Counted from the stretch's first letter, positions 30,681 to 42,070 are shown. The stretch: DNA of 64,000 nucleotides from Vibrio cidicii (GCF_009763805.1 NZ_CP046804.1:496001-560000), one strand, 5' to 3'. The notes: generated from the sequence alone by a model not told the origin. Numbers and translations are program-made.

Positions 30681-31952
30681 CTATGCCGTCTCTTTCTGGA
30701 ACAGCTCTCTAAATACCGGGAAGATATCCTCTACTGAGCGGATATTCTTCATCGCAAAGTTGTCGAAGCTTTCTCCTAATTTTTCATATTCGTGCCAAAG
30801 AGTTTGGTGAGAACGTCGCGTAATTTCGATGTAAGCGTAGTACTGGCAGTTAGGCAGCAACTTATTGGTCAACAGTTCACGGCAACGTGGTGAATCGTCA
30901 GCCCAGTTATCGCCGTCGGAAGCTTGTGCCGCGTAAACGTTCCATTCACCAACGGGATAGCGTTGCTTGACAATGTCATCCATCAATTTGAGAGCACTGG
31001 AAACAATGGTTCCCCCAGTTTCCTGAGAATAGAAAAACTCATGTTCATCCACCTCTTTGGCCTGTGTGTGGTGACGAATAAAGACCACTTCAACATTCTC
31101 ATAAGTGCGAGTTAAGAACAGATAAAGCAGTACATAAAAGCGCTTTGCGATGTCCTTAGTTGCTTGATCCATTGAGCCTGAAACGTCCATCAGACAGAAC
31201 ATGACGGCCTGGCTCGATGGCACGGGTTTTTTCTCATAATTCTTAAAACGTAGATCAAAGGTGTCAATAAAAGGGACCGCATCGATGCGCTTTCGCAACT
31301 CTTCAATTTCTTGTTTAATACGCATCTCTTCCAGTTTTTGAGCCGGTTCCCTATTTTGGATGCGTTCTAGTTCCTCTTCCAATTCTTGCATCAGGCGCTT
31401 CTTACCCGCGGTCATCGCGGTGCGACGAGCCAAAGACTGTTGCAGAGAACGAACAACAGAAATGTTGGATGGAATGCCGGCAGTTTGGAAACCTGCTCGG
31501 TGTTTTTTCCACTCGGTAATTTTATTGACTTGGTTTTTCTTCAGGTTGGGCAGCGCCAGATCTTCAAACAGGATGTCGAGATACTCGTCTTTTGAAATCT
31601 GAAAGACGAAATCATCTTGTCCCTCACCGTCGGCGCTTGCGTCACCTTCACCGGAACCGCCACCGCCTTGTCCTCCTTTTGGCCGTTCGATCTTATCGCC
31701 AGTGATAAATTGGTCGTTTCCCGGATGTACACGCTCGCGTAGTCCGCCTTTCCCCTGATGGAAAATAGGTTCCTTGATATCTTTGTGCGGAATGGCAACA
31801 TCTTCACCGGTCTCGGTATTGGTGATCGAGCGGCGATTTACTGCATCCGCAACAGACTCTTTGATTTGCTCTTTGTAGCGTCTCAAGAAGCGCTGTCTGT
31901 TGACAGCGCTCTTATTCTTGCCATTGAGCCTCCGGTCGATAAATTGCGCCAT
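30681..31952 (-). CDS. yeaH: YeaH (DUF444, VWA-like domain protein)
   Basis: A 423-residue cytoplasmic protein close to E. coli YeaH. The N-terminus [19 protein letters not shown] and [17 protein letters not shown] are family traits, followed by a Gly-rich stretch (about 95-115). A von Willebrand A-like domain starts near 250 with metal-site [13 protein letters not shown], then [19 protein letters not shown]. coli yeaGH is stress- and nitrogen-starvation-induced and linked to the kinase YeaG. The start at 31952 is chosen because MAQFIDRRL matches the family start; a longer in-frame ATG at 31976 is less likely. It is preceded by yeaG, 47 bases upstream. Confidence 0.9.
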   Translation of the reverse strand: MAQFIDRRLNGKNKSAVNRQRFLRRYKEQIKESVADAVNRRSITNTETGEDVAIPHKDIKEPIFHQGKGGLRERVHPGNDQFITGDKIERPKGGQGGGGSGEGDASADGEGQDDFVFQISKDEYLDILFEDLALPNLKKNQVNKITEWKKHRAGFQTAGIPSNISVVRSLQQSLARRTAMTAGKKRLMQELEEELERIQNREPAQKLEEMRIKQEIEELRKRIDAVPFIDTFDLRFKNYEKKPVPSSQAVMFCLMDVSGSMDQATKDIAKRFYVLLYLFLTRTYENVEVVFIRHHTQAKEVDEHEFFYSQETGGTIVSSALKLMDDIVKQRYPVGEWNVYAAQASDGDNWADDSPRCRELLTNKLLPNCQYYAYIEITRRSHQTLWHEYEKLGESFDNFAMKNIRSVEDIFPVFRELFQKETA

Positions 31953-31999
31953 GAAATTCCCCTCTCCATGTTCCACAAGACCTAACTCATTGCTCTGGG

Positions 32000-33934
32000 T
32001 TAGGACGATTTACGTACACGCAGGTACCACTCGGAAAGCAGGCGTACTTGTTTCTCGGTGTAGCCTTTTTCCATCATACGAGCAACGAAGTCGTCGTGTT
32101 TCTTCTGATCGTCAGAAGAGGTTTTCGCGTTGAAAGAGATAACCGGAAGCAGATCTTCTGTGTTGGAGAACATTTTCTTCTCGATGACGGTGCGCAGTTT
32201 TTCGTAGCTGGTCCAAACCGGGTTTTGCCCATTGTTATTGGCTCGGGCACGCAGAACAAAATTGACAATCTCATTGCGGAAATCTTTTGGATTGGAAATG
32301 CCCGCGGTTTTCTCGATTTTTTCTAACTCGCCATTCAGGGCAGAGCGGTCGAATAACTGGCCAGTTTCCGGATCACGGTACTCTTGATCTTGAATCCAGA
32401 AATCGGCGTAGGTGACGTATCTGTCAAAGATGTTCTGGCCATATTCAGAGTAAGACTCGAGGTAGGCAGTTTGAATTTCTTTGCCAATGAACTCTACGTA
32501 GCGCGGAACGAGGTAGCCTTTGAGAAACTCTAGGTAACGATCCGCCGTGTCTTGTGGGAACTGCTCCCGTTCGACTTGCTGCTCAATCACATAGAAGAGA
32601 TGGACAGGGTTTGCCGCCACTTCGGTGTGGTCAAAGTTAAACACACGCGAGAGGATCTTAAAGGCGAAACGTGTAGAAAGACCTTTCATCCCTTCATCGA
32701 CACCCGCGTAGTCGCGGTACTCTTGATAACTCTTCGCTTTTGGATCGGTATCTTTCAAGGTTTCACCGTCATAGACGCGCATTTTTGAGTAAATCGACGA
32801 GTTTTCTGGCTCTTTCAAACGAGACAGAATACTGAACTGAGCCAGCAGTTCGAGCGTGCTCGGTGAACAAGGTGCTTTGGACAGTTTCGGAGTGCTCAAG
32901 GAGTTTCTGGTAGATTTTAACCTCTTCTGAAACACGTAAGCAGTAAGGGACTTTGACGATATACACCCGATCAAGGAACGCTTCATTGTTTTTGTTGTTT
33001 CTAAAGGTTTGCCATTCTGACTCGTTCGAGTGCGCGAGAATCATGCCATCAAATGGAATGGCTGACAGTCCTTCAGTACCGTTAAAGTTCCCTTCTTGAG
33101 TTGCGGTCAAAAGTGGATGCAACACTTTGATCGGGGCTTTAAACATCTCGACGAATTCCATTAAGCCTTGGTTCGCTTTACACAACGCACCGGAGTAGCT
33201 GTAAGCATCCGGATCGTCTTGCGAATAATGTTCAAGACGGCGAATGTCGACTTTACCAACCAAAGAGGAAATGTCTTGGTTGTTTTCATCACCTGGTTCG
33301 GTTTTGGCAATACCAATTTGGTCGAGAATGGAAGGACGCACTTTCAGCACTTTAAATTTGCTGATATCCCCCCGAATTCGTGCAAGCGTTTTGCTGCCCA
33401 AGGCGACATAATGGAGCGCAAGTAGCGTTTTTCAATACCATACTCCTGCTGTAGGATATCGCCGTCCTCGTTGACATCAAACAAACAGAAAGGATGGTCA
33501 TTCACCGGGCTACGCTGCCCGTCTGCACTCAATACGTAAATGGGCATTTGTTGCATCAAGGCTTTGAGCTTTTCCGCCAGCGATGATTTACCACCGCCGA
33601 CTGGACCGAGCAAGTAGAGGATTTGTTTGCGCTCTTCTAATCCTTGCGCAGCGTGTTTTAAGTAAGAGACGATCTGTTCGATCGCGTCTTCCATGCCATA
33701 AAAATCCTTAAATGTTTTGTAGCGTGAGATGACACGGTTAGAAAATAGTCTGCTGAGGCGAGGATGATGTGAAGTGTCGATCTGCTCTGGCTCTCCGATC
33801 GCCATAAGAAGTCGTTCTGCTGCATTTGCATAGGCACTTTTGTCATCTTTGCACAGCGCAAGGAAGTCTTGTATCGACATCTCTTCGTCTTTTGCTGCTT
33901 CATAGCGAGCTTGATAGTGGTCAAAAATACTCAT
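32000..33934 (-). CDS. yeaG: PrkA-family serine kinase YeaG, two frameshifts as read
   Basis: A PrkA-type serine/threonine kinase with an AAA+ core, 644 residues after repair, exactly the E. coli YeaG length. Walker [10 protein letters not shown] is at 110-118. Blocks such as [34 protein letters not shown] and [16 protein letters not shown] are nearly identical to E. coli. Two breaks occur. In 33368-33373 a run of six C (G on the coding strand) should hold seven, restoring [12 protein letters not shown]. At 32885-32887 one T in GTTTC (coding GAAAC) is extra, restoring [17 protein letters not shown]. The two opposite shifts cancel. Strong AAGGGG Shine-Dalgarno. E. coli yeaG is RpoS-dependent and a matching -10 lies upstream. 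Confidence 0.92.
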
Positions 33935-33997
33935 GTCACATTCCCCTTCTTATTCAGTCTGCTGACGAACGTTGGCAAATATCGTCCCTTCTCAAGG

Positions 33998-34008
33998 ATA
34001 AGCCTAGA
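33998..34008 (-). promoter_or_regulatory. Possible sigma-S -10 element for yeaG
   Basis: On the minus strand TCTAGGCTTAT fits the extended -10 of sigma-S promoters (KCTAYRCTTAA) at nine of eleven positions, about 65 bases before the yeaG ATG. E. coli yeaGH is RpoS-controlled, which supports but does not prove this. Confidence 0.4.
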
Positions 34009-34241
34009 CTGCGATTTGCAATTTTGCTTAACAATTATGTGTTTATTTAAAAAAATACTTGTTGAGATGCGGTGTTGATCGCCTCTTTCCATGGTGCTCA
34101 AATAGATTGGATTCAGGAAGAATATAGGTTCTTAAGGTGATATTTTTGGCGTCAATCTTCCTAATTCGAAGTGCGAAGGGTGACGTTTAAAGGAGTAAAA
34201 AGATGTGGTTTGATGTGGCAAAGAACAATGGCTAAAAAACA

Positions 34242-34263
34242 AGGCTGGCCCAGTTGCCAGCCT
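34242..34263 (-). terminator. Terminator after yfbU
   Basis: Perfect 8-bp stem (34242-34249 with 34256-34263), followed on the minus strand by TGTTTTTTAG. Confidence 0.82.
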
Positions 34264-34286
34264 AGGAGAAAACGGTTTGAGTTCGC

Positions 34287-34787
34287 TTATGCACTGAAAA
34301 TTTGGCGTAACTCCGTCGCAGATAGATGGTATTGGCGAGGGCATTTTTTCCAGCTCACCAACATTCGGCGGTATTTTTCTAACATCGGCATTTGACTGTT
34401 GAAATGGTGGTCTGCTTTATCAAATTGAGGATATAAGCCTTCTGAGTCGACAAGGAAACGCACGTAGTGGACCAATTGAGCTTCTGATGCGATGTCGAAA
34501 CCTAAGAACTGCAGTCGACGCTGATCCACCTCTGCACGTTCGCTATCAGAGAGCATTCTGTTTGATTCCTGCATGGCGTGATACATCTCCATAATGTCGA
34601 TCACTTCTTTGCAGTGTTGTTCCGAAATGCAGCCAAAATCTTTGTTTAACTCACGCATTTGTAGCTCATAGCCGCGTTCAATAATGGTTTTCAAACGTTG
34701 GTAATTGGCCGCATTGGTTGGGTCGAGCTGTGACATGAGTTTGTACTGATTTGATAGGATCAAACGCTGTGTGTTTGACATTTCCAT
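34287..34787 (-). CDS. yfbU: YfbU family protein
   Basis: A 166-residue cytoplasmic protein very close to E. coli YfbU (164). The N-terminus [45 protein letters not shown], and the ending [15 protein letters not shown] are conserved. No function is firmly established; the E. coli protein has been linked to cell death phenotypes. It is a single gene with its own terminator. Confidence 0.88.
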   Translation of the reverse strand: MEMSNTQRLILSNQYKLMSQLDPTNAANYQRLKTIIERGYELQMRELNKDFGCISEQHCKEVIDIMEMYHAMQESNRMLSDSERAEVDQRRLQFLGFDIASEAQLVHYVRFLVDSEGLYPQFDKADHHFNSQMPMLEKYRRMLVSWKKCPRQYHLSATELRQIFSA

Positions 34788-34910
34788 GGTGACCTCACTG
34801 AAGATAATTTTATTGTGTTGTTGAAGTTAGGTTAGCGGAACATCACACGATGAAACATGATCTCAACACAGATTTAATTCGAAAAATACAAATTATGTTT
34901 GTCGATTTGT

Positions 34911-35579
34911 TCAGTGTTTGTGGTAATGGTTGAAAATGTAATCATGGTCGGAGAAGACCCTTAACCACTCGGGCTTGAACACACAAAGTACGGCAAGTGA
35001 CATGCCGTTTAGTAAGGCTTCTGGAAAAGCGAGCAGAGGGACCAAAATGAAATAGTTGTCCCAAATGGTTTGCCAATCATAATGGCCAGACCAAAGGTGA
35101 TAGATCGCGTTAACCATCAAATGCAAGCTGCCAGTGATAGCCGCATTGAGAAAGCCAGCGATAAAAATAAAGACAAAGATATTGCGTGGCAGGTAGTGGT
35201 AACTTACACAAAAAATCAGATAAGAGATGGTGATAGGAAACAGCACCGACAGCGTGAGGTATTCGGGAATAGCTGAAAGTGGCATGTCACTGGTTAAGGC
35301 TAGTCCGAAGGTGACAGGTAGACAAATCAGAAAAGCCATTCGCCAACCGAACATCATGGTCAGCGTGGTGAGAGCGAGAAAATGAACCTGCAGCCCATCT
35401 TTGATCCCAGCTTGTGTGCGCCAGAGCAAAAACAGGATAAAAATAACGGCAAAAGTGAGATGTTGAAAACTCTTTTCATTGAGCAGCTTAGGCAAAACAA
35501 CGCGCTTGAAATCTGCCCAGCAGAAACGCCAGCCAATCATAATCGTTAGGCCTGAGCAGAAAAGAGTAAATACATCCAT
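34911..35579 (-). CDS. CbiM-like energy-coupling factor permease (COG3235 membrane protein)
   Basis: A 222-residue inner-membrane protein with about six helices (LTIMIGWRFCWADF, FAVIFILFLLWR, MAFLICLPVTFGLALT, NIFVFIFIAGFLNAAITG) and the pattern DGLQVHFLALTTLTMMFGW seen in CbiM-type S components that take up cobalt or nickel. The canonical metal-binding His at the very N-terminus of CbiM is missing, and no CbiQ/O partner lies nearby. This matches the COG3235 subfamily of unknown substrate. It lies between pflA and yfbU on the same strand, 37 bases after the pflA stop, and may be cotranscribed with pflA. Confidence 0.7.
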   Translation of the reverse strand: MDVFTLFCSGLTIMIGWRFCWADFKRVVLPKLLNEKSFQHLTFAVIFILFLLWRTQAGIKDGLQVHFLALTTLTMMFGWRMAFLICLPVTFGLALTSDMPLSAIPEYLTLSVLFPITISYLIFCVSYHYLPRNIFVFIFIAGFLNAAITGSLHLMVNAIYHLWSGHYDWQTIWDNYFILVPLLAFPEALLNGMSLAVLCVFKPEWLRVFSDHDYIFNHYHKH

Positions 35580-35616
35580 GTATTAAAATCCGTGAGAAAG
35601 GAATGTCTGTACGGCG

Positions 35617-36357
35617 TTAGTATTTCACATTGCTGTGGTACTGAGACAAAATGGCCACCATCGTATCCATCGTTTCTTTGGGCGGTGGATTGACCCCTTC
35701 CAGAGGATAATCTTGTCCCATCGCTTCCCATTTGTGCGCGCCGAGTTTGTGGTAGGGCAATAGCTCTACTTTCTCAATATTGTCCATGTCTTTGATAAAG
35801 GCACCAAGCATATGCGCAGCTTCAGGATCATCGGTATACCCGGGTACGATAACGTAACGGATCCAAGTCTTTTGGCCGATTTTGTGCAGGTAGCGGGCGA
35901 AATCCAGCGTACGTTTGTTCGATACGCCGATGAAATCGTGGTGGATTTCATCTTTCATGTGTTTAATGTCCAACATCACCAAATCGGTGGCGTCCAGCAC
36001 CTCATCAATAACTTCCGTATGTTTGCGTACATAACCGTTGGTATCTAAGCAAGTGTGAATACCTTCCGCTTTAGCCGCACGGAAAAAGTCGCGCACAAAC
36101 TCAGGTTGCAACATGGCTTCGCCGCCTGAGCAAGTTATGCCACCGCCAGAGGCTTTCATAAAATGTCGGTAGGATTTTGCCTCGCGGATGATCTCTTCCA
36201 CAGAGACTTCTTTACCAATGTGGGTGTCCCATGTGTCGCGGTTGTGGCAATACTTACAGCGCATTAAACAACCTTGCATAAAGACAATAAAGCGAATACC
36301 GGGGCCGTCTACGGTGCCGCAGGATTCAAAAGAGTGAATACGACCAGTTGTTGACAT
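35617..36357 (-). CDS. pflA: Pyruvate formate-lyase activating enzyme PflA
   Basis: A 246-residue radical-SAM enzyme that makes the glycyl radical on PflB. The 4Fe-4S ligands are Cys30, Cys34 and Cys37 in [40 protein letters not shown] (SAM-binding GGE) and [16 protein letters not shown] are typical. Length equals E. coli PflA (246). In this chromosome pflA is separated from pflB by a chemoreceptor and an LpxR-like gene. Confidence 0.96.
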   Translation of the reverse strand: MSTTGRIHSFESCGTVDGPGIRFIVFMQGCLMRCKYCHNRDTWDTHIGKEVSVEEIIREAKSYRHFMKASGGGITCSGGEAMLQPEFVRDFFRAAKAEGIHTCLDTNGYVRKHTEVIDEVLDATDLVMLDIKHMKDEIHHDFIGVSNKRTLDFARYLHKIGQKTWIRYVIVPGYTDDPEAAHMLGAFIKDMDNIEKVELLPYHKLGAHKWEAMGQDYPLEGVNPPPKETMDTMVAILSQYHSNVKY

Positions 36358-36553
36358 GAGTTGCTCTCAATTCTTACCAAATTCTGGCTGTCATTTTATT
36401 ACAAAAACTAGGGTTAAAACAGTCTTAGTCGGTAAGTGCGCATGGCAGCAAATTTGCTTCATGAAGATGACAGTTTGCGGAATTGTTATTATGTTATAAA
36501 AGTAACCACTTTTGGGTGTAAAAATAAACAACTATGCTGTAGGGATGTAAACC

Positions 36554-38433
36554 ATGAATACGCTTGCGCTTTCTCAAAAACACAAGATTCTGTTGTTTTT
36601 GAGTGTACTTATTTTGGGATTTGTTGCTCTTGCTTTTTACACGTCCAAACAACTTGGCTCAATGACGGAACAGTATGCGAAAAGCAGTCTGGTTTCAGAG
36701 GGGGCCAGACAAATCGCCAAAACTCAGGTTGAACTGCTTTTGTTGTCGGGGAAACTGCGTCAGATGAGCTTAAGTCAGGTGGCTGAAATCCGGGGGATGT
36801 ACAGGCGCTGAATAAAAATGTTCAAGGTGCGAGCGATACATTGAATCAATTTGCATTGAATTCACAAGCCAGTTCGATGAAAACGGCGATTCAAGAGTTT
36901 GAGCAATCGCTGGCCCCTTGGTTGGAACTTCGCTCTGAAGTGGGTTTTTCCGTTGAAGAAGGCAAACTTGGGCGAATGAAAGAGTTAGCCAAAATCATTG
37001 AAGCAAAAATAGCGGAAACGGGGATGGTGACCATCAACTCAGATTTCCAAGAGATGATAAAGACACAGCAAAATTATTTGTTACAAGCAAACGAACAAAA
37101 CTTGAAGTTGTTTAATCGCTCTATGGCCATGTTTGTCAATGTTTCTAACAGTTACGGTATGCTGGACTTGTATGAGAAAGAGATAGAGGAGTTCAAATCC
37201 ACCTTTACAAGAGTCAGTGAGCTGTTGCAGCAACTAAGCTCGATTGAACAGCAACTCGCTTCCACTCAGCAGGCTTCTTTACAGCAGATCCAACAAGCGT
37301 CTGAAATGTTAAGTAGTATGGCTTCCGATTACCAAAACAGAGCTGCTAATTATTCCGACAGCACCAAATGGTCGGTGTTGATTGCTTCCGGCGCATTGGC
37401 CCTGTTGACTATCCTTATTTTTGTTAACTTAAGTTCATCTCTGACAAAAGCCCTCGATAGAATTAGCCAGATGATCCAAGCCATCGCGCAAGGGGATTTG
37501 TCTCGACGTTTGGAAACTAGCCAAAACAGCCAAGATGAATTTAACCTGCTCTCTCAGGCGGTGAACAAAAGTTGTGAGAACTTAGGTGAACTGGTTTCTG
37601 GCGTACAGCAGAGCAGCTTGTCTCTTGCCAATTACGCGGGCGAACTGAGAACTGGTCTGGATAATCTTGCTCGCCATCAAGCGGACATTATGGGACAAAC
37701 GCAGTTGATCGCCTCTGCCACCGAGGAAGTCAGCGTTACAACTAGCGAAGTTTCCAGCTCGCTCGAATTTGTTTCTGAGATCAGCAAAGCTTCAAACCAA
37801 GCGGCGGAAGAAGGCGGAAAAGTGATCGCAGAAGCGATAGGTTCTCTTGAGCAGGTGGCAGACATTCTGCACTCTGCTTCTGGACACATTACCCAACTTG
37901 AAGAAGCGTCGGCGAAAATAGATTCTGTGATGGATATCATTAATGGGATTGCAGAACAGACGAATCTGTTGGCGCTCAATGCCGCGATTGAAGCCGCTCG
38001 CGCCGGTGAGCAAGGGAGAGGTTTTGCGGTGGTGGCCGATGAAGTTCGAAGCCTTGCGGTAAGAACCGTTGATGCCGTCAGTGAAATCTCGGGCACGATT
38101 GAGACGATGAAAAACGAAAGTGCCGAGGTAATTCAGTACATCAGCAACTCAGGCAAAACCATCGAGAAAGGGCAGCAGAAAGGACACGAAGCGATCAATG
38201 CGCTCAAACACATCACCGACAAAGCCGATGAGGCTAGCCAGCAAACCGAAGTGATCTTTAGTTCGATGAAAGAGTTGGCGACGACCAGTCAATCGATGGC
38301 CGATAGCATGACCCAAATTTCCCATGCGATGCGAGAGTTGGAGACCAATAACCAAGAGTTGCGGGAAGTGAGTAAACTGGTTGACAGCCACTCCCGCACA
38401 CTCAGTAACGAATGCCAGAATTTTAAAATTTGA
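36554..38433 (+). CDS. Methyl-accepting chemotaxis protein, frameshifted as read
   Basis: A chemoreceptor of 626 residues after repair, with an N-terminal membrane helix ([20 protein letters not shown], 13-32), a helical periplasmic domain, second helix near 280 ([18 protein letters not shown]), HAMP domain and signalling tip [21 protein letters not shown]. As read, the frame breaks after VAEIRG into a stop at 36811. The other frame continues [18 protein letters not shown]. Adding one G to the run of five at 36792-36796 gives [11 protein letters not shown] and joins them. The missing base in a G-run looks like a homopolymer read error. No pentapeptide CheR tether. Ligand unknown. Confidence 0.85.
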
Positions 38434-38435
38434 GT

Positions 38436-39416
38436 TTAGAAAAAGGCGTACATAGAAAGTGCGCCATTTCCATAGATGGTGTGAGGCGACTCAAGGTAGT
38501 CTGGTGTTTTCACTGCCAACGTGAAGCTAAAACCCAAGGTGCGATTGTACATGGCGATCCCCGCAACCGCAGTGCTTTGCCAGTGTTGTAGTGTGGTATC
38601 GTACGCATTGCTCGGCTCTGGAATGCCTGAGCGCTCACCTTCAATACTCAGGTCATTGAAACGGTATCGGCCAGCAATACCAGAGAAGAGAAACCAGCCG
38701 GACGAGGTGTTACCCAGCATGCCAGCATTAAACGGCCGCTCCACACTGATGTCGGCGGCTGCCATCGACTGGCTGAGCTCCGAGCCATAACGGAACATTA
38801 TCCCCGCAGAGACATCACTGCGAAAGGTACTGGCGTTCACTTCAACTAGGTTAGAGATTTCCCACTCTTTGCTGTCCTGAAGTGGTTCACGCAGCAAGTT
38901 ATCGAAACGTTTATAACCAACCCCAACAGTAAACTGATTATCGACTTGATACTCCCATCCTTTGGGCTCAGTTGAGCCAGTGATGCTATGCACTAGGCGC
39001 TGCGCTTTTTCCGATAAAGCATGTTCGCCGGTGGTCCCAAGCGTTAGGTTATAGCGTACAGACTGTTGCGGATTCAGACTGAGGTAGTTGAGTTCGGTAT
39101 GAAAAAAACCGGCGTACGGGCGATCATTGGCGATCGGCTCCGTGGCACCAATATCAGATGGTGTCCACATTTTGTGGCCGATTAGCCACTCAAATTTATC
39201 AATCGAGCTGCCATACTTCTCTGACAGGCTCATCCACGAATACTGTCCCTCACTACTTAACGCCGATGTGGTATAGGAGAGATATATGCCATTGGTATAA
39301 TCTTGATCGACGCCGAAAATGCCATCGTTATCAAGACTAAATGCGAAAGTGTGGTCGACGGAAGCGACTGCCATTGGAGAGAGCAGTCCAAGCGAAAGGT
39401 AAGTAAGTAATCTCAT
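38436..39416 (-). CDS. LpxR-like outer-membrane lipid A deacylase family protein (DUF2219)
   Basis: A 326-residue exported beta-barrel candidate. Signal peptide MRLLTYLSLGLLSPMAVA is followed by HTFAFSLDNDGIFGVDQDY and TNGIYLSYT, the N-terminal signature of the LpxR (3'-O-deacylase of lipid A) family, where the Asn and Asp of NDGIFG..DQDYTNG are near the calcium and catalytic site. The protein ends in aromatic MYAFF, as outer-membrane barrels do. The ATG at 39416 is chosen for the signal peptide. Catalytic activity is inferred from family; other DUF2219 proteins are untested. It lies between pflB and a chemoreceptor without shared function. Confidence 0.72.
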   Translation of the reverse strand: MRLLTYLSLGLLSPMAVASVDHTFAFSLDNDGIFGVDQDYTNGIYLSYTTSALSSEGQYSWMSLSEKYGSSIDKFEWLIGHKMWTPSDIGATEPIANDRPYAGFFHTELNYLSLNPQQSVRYNLTLGTTGEHALSEKAQRLVHSITGSTEPKGWEYQVDNQFTVGVGYKRFDNLLREPLQDSKEWEISNLVEVNASTFRSDVSAGIMFRYGSELSQSMAAADISVERPFNAGMLGNTSSGWFLFSGIAGRYRFNDLSIEGERSGIPEPSNAYDTTLQHWQSTAVAGIAMYNRTLGFSFTLAVKTPDYLESPHTIYGNGALSMYAFF

Positions 39417-39499
39417 AACGTCACAACAGTTTTTCGCCTCATCATACTGCAATATCCTGCTATCTCCCAGAGGTAGCTTGGCTTGTTGCGAAAATTAGT

Positions 39500-39540
39500 G
39501 AGCAAAAACAAAAAGCCGGCGCATAAAGCGCCGGCTTGGA
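39500..39540 (-). terminator. Terminator of pflB
   Basis: Perfect 10-bp GC-rich stem (39513-39522 with 39528-39537), followed on the minus strand by a T-rich tract. Confidence 0.88.
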
Positions 39541-39555
39541 TATCACATTTGAATC

Positions 39556-41832
39556 TTATAGAGATTCAGTGAAAGTACGTGCGATAACGTCAGCTTGTTG
39601 CTCTGCAGTTAGAGAGTTAAAGCGAACTGCGTATCCAGATACACGGATAGTTAGCTGAGGGTACTTCTCTGGGTGCTTAACTGCATCAAGCAGAGTGTCA
39701 CGGTTTAGAACGTTAACGTTCAGGTGTTGACCTCCCTCGATACCGGCTTCGTGATGGAAGTAACCATCCATTAGGCCAGCAAGGTTAGCGCGTTGAGCGT
39801 TCTCATCTTTACCCAGTGCGTTAGGTACGATAGAGAAGGTGTAAGAGATACCGTCTTTCGCGTGAGCAAATGGCAGTTTACCTACTGAAGTTAGTGACGC
39901 TACAGCACCTTTTTCATCACGACCGTGCATTGGGTTTGCACCTGGTGCAAATGGAGCACCTGCGCGACGACCGTCTGGCGTGTTACCTGTCTTCTTACCG
40001 TATACCACGTTTGATGTGATAGTTAGGATAGACTGAGTAGGAACAGCATTACGGTAAGTATTTAGCTTACGGATCTTGTTCATGAACACTTCAACAAGTT
40101 CACAAGCGATATCATCAACGCGAGCATCGTTGTTACCGAATTTAGGGTAGTCGCCTTCGATTTCGAAGTCGATTGCTACGCCATCTTCGTCACGAACTGG
40201 TTTCACTTTCGCGTACTTGATTGCAGAAAGTGAGTCAGCTGCGATAGACAGACCAGCGATACCACATGCCATTGTACGGTATACATCACGGTCATGTAGA
40301 GCCATTAGTGCCGCTTCGTAGCTGTACTTGTCGTGCATGAAGTGGATTGCGTTTAGTGCAGCAACGTATTGCTTAGCTAGCCAGTCCATGAAGTGGTCTA
40401 GGTTGCTCCACACTTCGTCGAAGTTTAGTACTTCTGAAGTGATCTTAGGCATTACTGGGCCAACTTGCATTTTTAGCTTCTCATCAACACCACCGTTGAT
40501 GGCGTAAAGCATCGTTTTTGCAAGGTTTGCACGAGCGCCGAAGAACTGCATTTGCTTACCAACAACCATTGGAGATACACAACATGCGATTGCGTAGTCG
40601 TCAGAGTTCATGTCTGGACGCATTAGGTCGTCGTTTTCGTACTGGATTGAAGAAGTATCGATAGATACTTTCGCACAGAACTTCTTGAAGCCTTCAGGTA
40701 GTTGCTCAGACCAAAGTACAGTGATGTTTGGCTCTGGAGAAGGACCCATAGTGTATAGAGAGTTTAGGAAACGGAAGTTTGAACGCGTTACTAGCGTACG
40801 ACCGTCAAGACCCATACCACCCATAGATTCTGTTGCCCAGATTGGGTCGCCAGAGAATAGGTCATCGTACTCAGGAGTACGTAGGAAACGAACCATACGT
40901 AGTTTCATTACGAAGTGGTCGATCATTTCCTGTGCATCAACTTCAGTGATCTTACCAGCCGCGATATCACGCTCGATGTACACGTCTAGGAAGGTAGAAG
41001 TACGACCTAGAGACATAGCCGCGCCGTTTTGAGACTTAACAGCCGCTAGGTAGCCGAAGTAAGTCCACTGGATAGCTTCTTGTGCAGTTTCAGCAGGACG
41101 AGAAATATCGTAACCGTATTTCGCAGCCATTTGCTTCATTTGACCTAGAGCGCGGTGTTGCTCTGCAATCTCCTCACGAAGTTGCATAGTCATTTGAAGA
41201 TCTTCGCCGTTTTCAAATTTTTCCTGTAGAGACTTGAACTGAGCCAGTTTGTCCTTCATTAGGAAGTCGATACCGTAAAGTGCAACACGACGGTAGTCAC
41301 CGATGATACGACCACGGCCGTAAGCGTCTGGAAGACCAGTTAGAACACCAGACTTACGACAAGCTAGGATATCTGGAGTGTAGATATCGAATACGCCAGC
41401 GTTGTGTGTTTTGCGGTATTCAGAGTAGATTTTAGAGATTTGAGGGTCTAGTTCACGACCGTAAACTTTACAAGAACCTTCAACCATGCGGATACCACCG
41501 TTAGGGATGATAGCGCGTTTTAGAGGTGCGTCAGTTTGTAGACCAACGATAGTCTCTAGATCTTTTTCAATGTAGCCTGCATCGTGAGCAGTGATGGTAG
41601 AGATCAGGTCAGTATCGAAATCAACTGGAGCGTGAGTCGAGTTCTCGATTTTGATACCTTCCATTACTTTAGCCCAAAGCTTGTTGGTTGCTTCAGTACC
41701 TTCAGAAACTAGGAAAGATTCGTCGCCTTCGTACGGAGTGTAGTTCTTCTGAATGAAATCACGAACGTTTACTTCGTTTTGCCACTCACCTGCCGCAAAA
41801 CCTTCCCAAGCTTTAGCAAATTGCTCTGCCAT
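39556..41832 (-). CDS. pflB: Pyruvate formate-lyase PflB
   Basis: A 758-residue glycyl-radical enzyme that splits pyruvate and CoA to acetyl-CoA and formate under anaerobiosis. The catalytic pair is Cys417-Cys418 in AIACCVSPM, and the radical-bearing residue is Gly733 in RVSGYAVRF. The N-terminus [17 protein letters not shown] is typical. It is near-identical in length to E. coli PflB (760). PflA (35617-36357) supplies the radical. The usual formate channel gene focA is not adjacent; a DUF3360 membrane protein with an FNR box takes that place. Strong codon bias fits high expression. Confidence 0.97.
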   Translation of the reverse strand: MAEQFAKAWEGFAAGEWQNEVNVRDFIQKNYTPYEGDESFLVSEGTEATNKLWAKVMEGIKIENSTHAPVDFDTDLISTITAHDAGYIEKDLETIVGLQTDAPLKRAIIPNGGIRMVEGSCKVYGRELDPQISKIYSEYRKTHNAGVFDIYTPDILACRKSGVLTGLPDAYGRGRIIGDYRRVALYGIDFLMKDKLAQFKSLQEKFENGEDLQMTMQLREEIAEQHRALGQMKQMAAKYGYDISRPAETAQEAIQWTYFGYLAAVKSQNGAAMSLGRTSTFLDVYIERDIAAGKITEVDAQEMIDHFVMKLRMVRFLRTPEYDDLFSGDPIWATESMGGMGLDGRTLVTRSNFRFLNSLYTMGPSPEPNITVLWSEQLPEGFKKFCAKVSIDTSSIQYENDDLMRPDMNSDDYAIACCVSPMVVGKQMQFFGARANLAKTMLYAINGGVDEKLKMQVGPVMPKITSEVLNFDEVWSNLDHFMDWLAKQYVAALNAIHFMHDKYSYEAALMALHDRDVYRTMACGIAGLSIAADSLSAIKYAKVKPVRDEDGVAIDFEIEGDYPKFGNNDARVDDIACELVEVFMNKIRKLNTYRNAVPTQSILTITSNVVYGKKTGNTPDGRRAGAPFAPGANPMHGRDEKGAVASLTSVGKLPFAHAKDGISYTFSIVPNALGKDENAQRANLAGLMDGYFHHEAGIEGGQHLNVNVLNRDTLLDAVKHPEKYPQLTIRVSGYAVRFNSLTAEQQADVIARTFTESL

Positions 41833-42039
41833 GACATACCTACCTTTTTAGTAGAAAAAACACGTACTGTTGTGACTGTTGAGCCAGCCATCCTCTTGTG
41901 GAAGAGGCCCAGTACACTCTTATGAATAACAATATCTATCGGTTTTTGAGCTCGCCAGAAAGCGATAGATATTGTCACTGTTTTTGTTGGCTATCTTGAT
42001 GACTTGGCTTTAGGTTAAGCTAAAAAATTTTTGCAAACC

Positions 42040-42053
42040 TTAAACTAAATCAA
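42040..42053 (-). promoter_or_regulatory. Possible FNR site upstream of pflB
   Basis: TTGAT-TTAG-TTTAA on the minus strand has one perfect FNR half site and one that matches at three of five positions, 208 bases before the pflB start. E. coli pfl is FNR- and ArcA-activated. Weak by itself. Confidence 0.35.
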
Positions 42054-42070
42054 TAAATCCTCAAAAAACT

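Larger units (their letters stand above)
33935..34286 (-). other. Intergenic region yeaG-yfbU
   Basis: About 350 bases without a gene. They hold the yeaG promoter region on the minus strand (33998-34008) and the yfbU terminator. I see nothing else. Confidence 0.5.
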
